Assembly (NCBI GenBank): GCA_020853375.1
Contig: JADYZA010000137.1
Span: forward strand, 1-8,005
Direction: 5' to 3'
Length of the DNA: 8,005 nucleotides
Source: Verrucomicrobiota bacterium
GTDB lineage: Bacteria; Verrucomicrobiota; Kiritimatiellia; Kiritimatiellales; Tichowtungiaceae
Shown: piece after piece, positions 5,066 through 8,005 of the stretch
Layout: each line of letters opens with the position of its first letter
Numbering within the stretch: position 1 is the first letter of the stretch
Notes under the pieces: model-generated
Seen by the model: the letters and a program-made list of their open reading frames with translations, nothing else
Databases searched by the model: none
Told to the model about the DNA's origin: nothing
Translations under genes and position numbers: made by a program

Positions 5066-6190
5066 ATGCGCACACTCAATCGCTACATTGTTCTGGATTA
5101 TCTGGTGGTTTTTCTGGCCGCTCTCGGCCTGATTACTTTCGTGATGACCGTCGGTGCGATGGTTAAGGCGGTTGATCTTGTGGCACGGGGGATTTCCGCG
5201 ACGTTGATCTTGAAGTTTTTCCTTCAGAACATTCCCTATATTCTTTCGTTCTCCATGCCAATCAGCACGCTGTTTGCCGCGTTGCTGCTGTTCGGACGGC
5301 TTTCGATGGATAGTGAAATCAGTGCGATGAAAGCCTGCGGAATCAGTCTGTGGCGTTTGACGGCTCCGCTGATTCTTCTTTCCATTCTGTTCAGTGCAAT
5401 TTGCATCTACATCAACAGCGAGGTCGCTCCAGTCGCCAAATACGCCAATCGGGAATTGCTCCGCACCGCCGGTGTGGAGGAACCGATCAATCTGCTGGAA
5501 GAGGGCCGCTTCATTCGTGATTTTCCGGGATTGATGATTTATGTCGGGCGGAAAAACGGAACGGTTGTCAAAGATGTGGTGGCCTATGAGCTGGATAAGA
5601 ACGGAGCGGTGAAGCGCAGTGTTCGCGCCAGACACGGCGATATCGTAGCGGACAATGCCGCCCGGCTGATTACGGTTAAGCTGTACGATGTGCGGATTGA
5701 AGTGCCCGACACCAAAGATCCGCACGATGTATCCAAGACCACGTACGTGAACGCCGAATACTATCCGCTGAAGCTCGATTTCGAAAAACTGCTCAAGAGC
5801 GGCGCAACGGTCAAAAAACGCGGATATCTGCGTATGGGTCAGCTGATTGACCGGATCCGTAATATCGACCGCGATTTCCCGATGCTTTCCGAAATGGACC
5901 AGTTGATTGAAAAAACCCAGCTGGTGGTGGAAGCCAATCAGCGGATTTCCGTAGCCATTGGTTGCTTCAGTTTCATGCTGATCGGTATTCCTCTCGGCAT
6001 CAAATCACACCGCAAAGAAACCTCGACCGGGATGATTGTCAGTCTGGGAATCGTCTTTGCTTACTACATTTTCATCGTGATCGCCAAATCGCTGGCGGAG
6101 TATCCGTGGCTCCATCCAAACCTGATTCTCTGGTTTCCAATGGTTGCCGCGCAGTTGATCGGCCTCTGGATGATCAAGCGCTCCAGTTGA
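5066..6190 (+). CDS. LptF/LptG (YjgP/YjgQ) family LPS export permease
   Basis: This 374-residue inner-membrane protein fits the LptF/LptG half of the LptB2FG ABC transporter, which extracts lipopolysaccharide and passes it to LptC/LptA. Six membrane segments are visible in the family arrangement: about 10-33, 49-76 and 98-118, then a large periplasmic beta-jellyroll-like domain (about 120-290), then 292-312, 321-341 and 351-370. MDSEISAMKACGISLWRL at 81-98 is the conserved cytoplasmic coupling segment that contacts LptB, and IGIPLGIKSHRKETSTG at 306-322 is the typical C-terminal loop. Sequence alone does not decide between F and G. The partner subunit is not adjacent on the right. It lies 4 nt after folD with only a weak GGGG ribosome site, suggesting coupled translation. 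It converges with acr3 over a 21-nt spacer. Confidence 0.9.
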   Translation: MRTLNRYIVLDYLVVFLAALGLITFVMTVGAMVKAVDLVARGISATLILKFFLQNIPYILSFSMPISTLFAALLLFGRLSMDSEISAMKACGISLWRLTAPLILLSILFSAICIYINSEVAPVAKYANRELLRTAGVEEPINLLEEGRFIRDFPGLMIYVGRKNGTVVKDVVAYELDKNGAVKRSVRARHGDIVADNAARLITVKLYDVRIEVPDTKDPHDVSKTTYVNAEYYPLKLDFEKLLKSGATVKKRGYLRMGQLIDRIRNIDRDFPMLSEMDQLIEKTQLVVEANQRISVAIGCFSFMLIGIPLGIKSHRKETSTGMIVSLGIVFAYYIFIVIAKSLAEYPWLHPNLILWFPMVAAQLIGLWMIKRSS

Positions 6191-6192
6191 TT

Positions 6193-6209
6193 TTTCCAAA
6201 CAGTGGAAA
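6193..6209. repeat. TTCCA-type dyad, copy 3, lptFG/acr3 convergent spacer
   Basis: TTTCCA - AACAG - TGGAAA, a perfect 6-bp inverted repeat with a 5-nt loop, filling most of the 21-nt gap between two convergent stops. It matches TTCCAA-N4-TGGAAAYC. The place suits a bidirectional terminator and five T residues precede its core, but no T-tract follows the stem on either strand. Terminator function is therefore weakly supported. Confidence 0.55.
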
Positions 6210-6211
6210 TC

Positions 6212-7264
6212 CTACTTCTCTTTTCCGAACCAGTGCGTGGTGCGGTTTGCCATCTTGACCAAACTCAGCATAACTGGAACCTCAACCAGCACCCCCACAA
6301 TGGTGGCCAGAACGACGGGTGACGCTGTGCCGAAAAGCGAGATCGCAACCGCCACCGAAAGTTCGAAGAAATTGGACGCTCCGATCATTCCGGCCGGTGC
6401 CGCAATGTCATGTGCAAGCTTCAGTTTTTTCGCCGCCAAATAGGCGATAAAGAAAATCAGATACGTCTGAATAATCAGCGGCACGGCGATCAGAACGATA
6501 TGTAACGGGTTTTTCAGGATGATTTCGCCTTGGAAGGAGAAGATCAGCACGAGTGTCAGCAACAGACCGCCGATGGTTACGCGACTGAATTTGGGTAGGA
6601 AGGTGGCGTTCAGGAAATCCAGTCCCTTCGTCTTAATCACATGCATTCGGGTCAACACGCCGCCTGCCAGCGGGACGACCACAAAAAGCGCCACGGACAG
6701 CAATAGTGTGTCCCACGGAATTTTGATTCCGCCCACGCCCAGCAACAAGGCGACAATCGGGGCGAAGGCGGGCAGGATGATCAAGTCGTTCGTCGCAACC
6801 TGTACCACGGTATAAGCCGGGTTTCCTCTGGTCAGATGACTCCAGACAAACACCATCGCGGTGCAGGGCGCGGCGCCCAGCAAAATAGCCCCGGCCAGAT
6901 AATCCTTGGCCAGTTCAGCCGGAATCAGATTTTTAAAAACCACATAGAAGAAAAACGCGGCGATTCCGAACATTGTAAAGGGCTTGATCAGCCAATTGGT
7001 CACCCAAGTGACATACAGCCCTTTCGGATTTTTGCCGACGTTTCTGATGCTGGCGAAATCCACCTTCATCATCATGGGCCAGATCATCAGCCAAATGAGC
7101 ACAGCGATGGGGATGGAAACATTGGCGTATTCAAACCGTCCGAAGAACGCCGGAATGTCCGGCATGAATTTTCCGATCAGCACACCCGCAGCCATGCACA
7201 GAATCACCCAGAGGGTGAGATACTTATCAAAAAAACCGATTTTCAGTGTCTTATCTGATGTCAT
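6212..7264 (-). CDS. acr3: ACR3-type arsenite efflux permease
   Basis: This 350-residue inner-membrane carrier of the BART superfamily exports arsenite As(III) using the proton motive force. It contains about ten hydrophobic segments. The family signature [15 protein letters not shown] at 130-144 holds Cys134, the counterpart of the essential Cys129 of Alkaliphilus Acr3. [12 protein letters not shown] (297-308) with Glu301 and [13 protein letters not shown] (324-336) with Glu328 are the conserved late helices; Glu301 is the likelier match to the essential Glu305. The start has GGAG (minus strand, 7275-7272), 7 nt before the ATG. The gene overlaps the end of arsC by 14 nt, so the two are translated from one message. 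No ArsB-type features are present. It ends 21 nt from the convergent lptFG-type gene. Confidence 0.95.
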   Translation of the reverse strand: MTSDKTLKIGFFDKYLTLWVILCMAAGVLIGKFMPDIPAFFGRFEYANVSIPIAVLIWLMIWPMMMKVDFASIRNVGKNPKGLYVTWVTNWLIKPFTMFGIAAFFFYVVFKNLIPAELAKDYLAGAILLGAAPCTAMVFVWSHLTRGNPAYTVVQVATNDLIILPAFAPIVALLLGVGGIKIPWDTLLLSVALFVVVPLAGGVLTRMHVIKTKGLDFLNATFLPKFSRVTIGGLLLTLVLIFSFQGEIILKNPLHIVLIAVPLIIQTYLIFFIAYLAAKKLKLAHDIAAPAGMIGASNFFELSVAVAISLFGTASPVVLATIVGVLVEVPVMLSLVKMANRTTHWFGKEK

Positions 7265-7709
7265 TTTTTTGCTCCGTTATTTGTTTCAAATTTTGGGGAA
7301 GGTTTTTAACGAACGCTTTAATTTCATCCCGCACGCGGCGGTAGCAGTTAAGTTTTTCCTCTTCATCTGCAACCTGTGCGGCAAGCTTAGGCGGATCATC
7401 GAACCCGACGTGAACAATTTTCGCTTTACCGGGAAAGAGCGGGCAATGCTCATTCGCGTGGCCGCAGACGGTGATGACATAGTCGAACGGGATGTGAAGC
7501 AGATCTGCGACGTTTTCCGACTTGTGGTGCGAAATATCCACGCCCGCCTCGGCCATTACCTTGACGGCGTTCGGATTGAGACCGTGGGTTTCAATGCCTG
7601 CTGAGTACGCTTCAAGTTCATCGCTTTTCAGCGTCCTCGCCCAGCCTTCAGCCATCTGACTCCGGCAGGAATTACCGGTGCACAGAAAAAGTATTTTCAG
7701 TTTTTTCAT
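7251..7709 (-). CDS. arsC: Thioredoxin-linked arsenate reductase (LMW-PTPase fold)
   Basis: Reduces arsenate to arsenite in the cytosol through a cysteine relay reset by thioredoxin. With the start at 7709 ([10 protein letters not shown]) the key residues match Staphylococcus aureus pI258 ArsC numbering exactly: Cys10, Cys82 and Cys89, with the P-loop CTGNSCR at 10-16 and Asp105 in GFDDP. The pair [10 protein letters not shown] provides Cys82 and Cys89. QMAEGW and [11 protein letters not shown] also fit the family. ATGs at 7721 and 7712 are in frame. The 7721 start touches the upstream TAA but has no ribosome site, whereas GGAA at 7719-7716 stands 6 nt before 7709, so I prefer 7709. The product is 152 residues, slightly longer at the C-terminus than pI258 ArsC. 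It overlaps acr3 by 14 nt and follows the CcdA-like gene in one operon. Confidence 0.95.
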   Translation of the reverse strand: MKKLKILFLCTGNSCRSQMAEGWARTLKSDELEAYSAGIETHGLNPNAVKVMAEAGVDISHHKSENVADLLHIPFDYVITVCGHANEHCPLFPGKAKIVHVGFDDPPKLAAQVADEEEKLNCYRRVRDEIKAFVKNLPQNLKQITEQKNDIR

Positions 7710-7715
7710 CATCAG

Positions 7716-7719
7716 TTCC
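7716..7719 (-). promoter_or_regulatory. Ribosome site favouring the arsC start at 7709
   Basis: GGAA on the minus strand lies 6 nt before ATG 7709 and only 3 nt before ATG 7712, and it is inside the reading frame if ATG 7721 were used. It supports the shortest of three in-frame starts, in agreement with family length. Confidence 0.45.
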
Positions 7720-7721
7720 AT

Positions 7722-8005
7722 TTAGCCAGTTGTGTAAATCAGATAAAGGCCGCCCAGCAGAACCAGCAGACCGCAGATTTTTTTAAGGATGAGTGCGCCT
7801 TTGGATTTTTCATTCCAGTTCAGATAGTGCTGAACGACTTCCGTAAAGGTTCCGGCCAGCACAATCACGGCGCAGTGGCCGATGCCATAGAGAAGTAGCA
7901 GACTGCCAGCATAAACTGGTTGTCCGGCTCCGGCTTTAAAAACAATGCCGAGCAATGGTGCCATGAAGGCAAAGGTGCAGGGGCCCAGTGCAAGGCCAAA
8001 GAGCA
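7722..8005 (-). CDS. CcdA/DsbD-like membrane thiol-electron transporter, 5' end cut by window
   Basis: The frame runs open to the right edge, so the internal ATG at 7964 is not the true start. The visible 94 residues begin LFGLALGPCTFAFMAPLLG. The GPCTFAFMAP motif matches the fourth membrane helix of the DsbD/CcdA fold, which carries the second of two redox cysteines. Two more helices follow (about 7845-7925, and 7725-7785 with GLLVLLGGLYLIY). CcdA-type proteins pass electrons from cytosolic thioredoxin across the membrane. Members next to arsC and ACR3 genes are seen in various ars operons, often with a small thioredoxin-like protein, which could lie outside the window. The stop is 12 nt before the chosen arsC start. 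The family is fairly sure; the substrate and a role in arsenic resistance are inferred from context. A TauE/SafE-like permease is a less likely alternative. Confidence 0.75.
   Translation of the reverse strand, partial: LFGLALGPCTFAFMAPLLGIVFKAGAGQPVYAGSLLLLYGIGHCAVIVLAGTFTEVVQHYLNWNEKSKGALILKKICGLLVLLGGLYLIYTTG

Noticed and set aside
4480..5079. Histidine/arginine-rich minus-strand frame (199 codons)
   Set aside because: Fully antisense to folD, whose catalytic motifs are complete. The composition is typical of an antisense shadow.
5003..5725. Minus-strand frame of 240 codons
   Set aside because: Antisense to the LptF/LptG-type gene; rich in His, Gln and Asn, with no recognisable domain.
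6134..6147. Extra half of the TTCCA dyad (TTTCCAATGGTTG) in the LPS permease gene, and a similar half at 3042-3047 in tmk
   Set aside because: The second arm is lost in both (TGCCG and ATGAA instead of TGGAA), so they are not counted as copies.
6836..7604. Two plus-strand frames across the ars genes
   Set aside because: Antisense to acr3 and arsC, which have complete signature residues.

Overview
The window looks like chromosomal DNA of a diderm (Gram-negative) bacterium of medium GC content. The main evidence is an LptF/LptG-type lipopolysaccharide export permease and a type IV prepilin-like protein. The isolated short pilin with a KAVLTLP-type core, the compact gene packing and a recurring TTCCA...TGGAA dyad remind me of the PVC group (Verrucomicrobiota/Kiritimatiellota). 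That placement is an inference from memory and was not tested. No rRNA, tRNA, CRISPR array, insertion sequence or prophage gene was found.

Layout. (1) Bases 1-297 hold the 3' part of a HepT-type HEPN toxin gene, cut by the left edge. (2) Bases 418-804 hold a short type IV pilin/pseudopilin gene that converges with the next block. (3) Bases 801-3068 on the minus strand form a tight operon, tmk - holB - alkD-like (dTMP kinase, clamp-loader delta' subunit, DNA alkylation repair HEAT-repeat protein), with overlapping or touching coding ends. (4) Divergent from tmk is a 220-residue membrane-anchored protein of unknown function (3152-3814). It abuts a convergent DUF167/YggU-family gene (3815-4111, minus). 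(5) Bases 4174-6190 on the plus strand hold folD followed 4 nt later by an LptF/LptG-type permease. (6) Bases 6212-8005 on the minus strand form an arsenic-resistance operon read from the right edge: a CcdA/DsbD-like membrane protein (cut by the edge), a thioredoxin-type arsenate reductase arsC, and an ACR3 arsenite efflux permease.

How the genes work together. tmk supplies dTDP for DNA synthesis, holB helps load the sliding clamp, and the alkD-like protein probably removes alkylated bases, so the minus-strand operon concerns DNA replication and repair. folD makes 10-formyl-THF and NADPH for one-carbon metabolism and is probably co-transcribed with the LPS permease. In the ars block ArsC reduces arsenate to arsenite, ACR3 exports it, and the CcdA-like protein plausibly handles thiol electrons.

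The strongest signal not explained by genes is a dyad motif, TTCCAA-N4-TGGAAAYC, found three times in the same orientation: inside holB, in the tmk/unknown-gene divergent spacer, and in the lptFG/acr3 convergent spacer. No clearly new multi-gene system is visible. The unknown membrane protein and the dyad family are the best leads.
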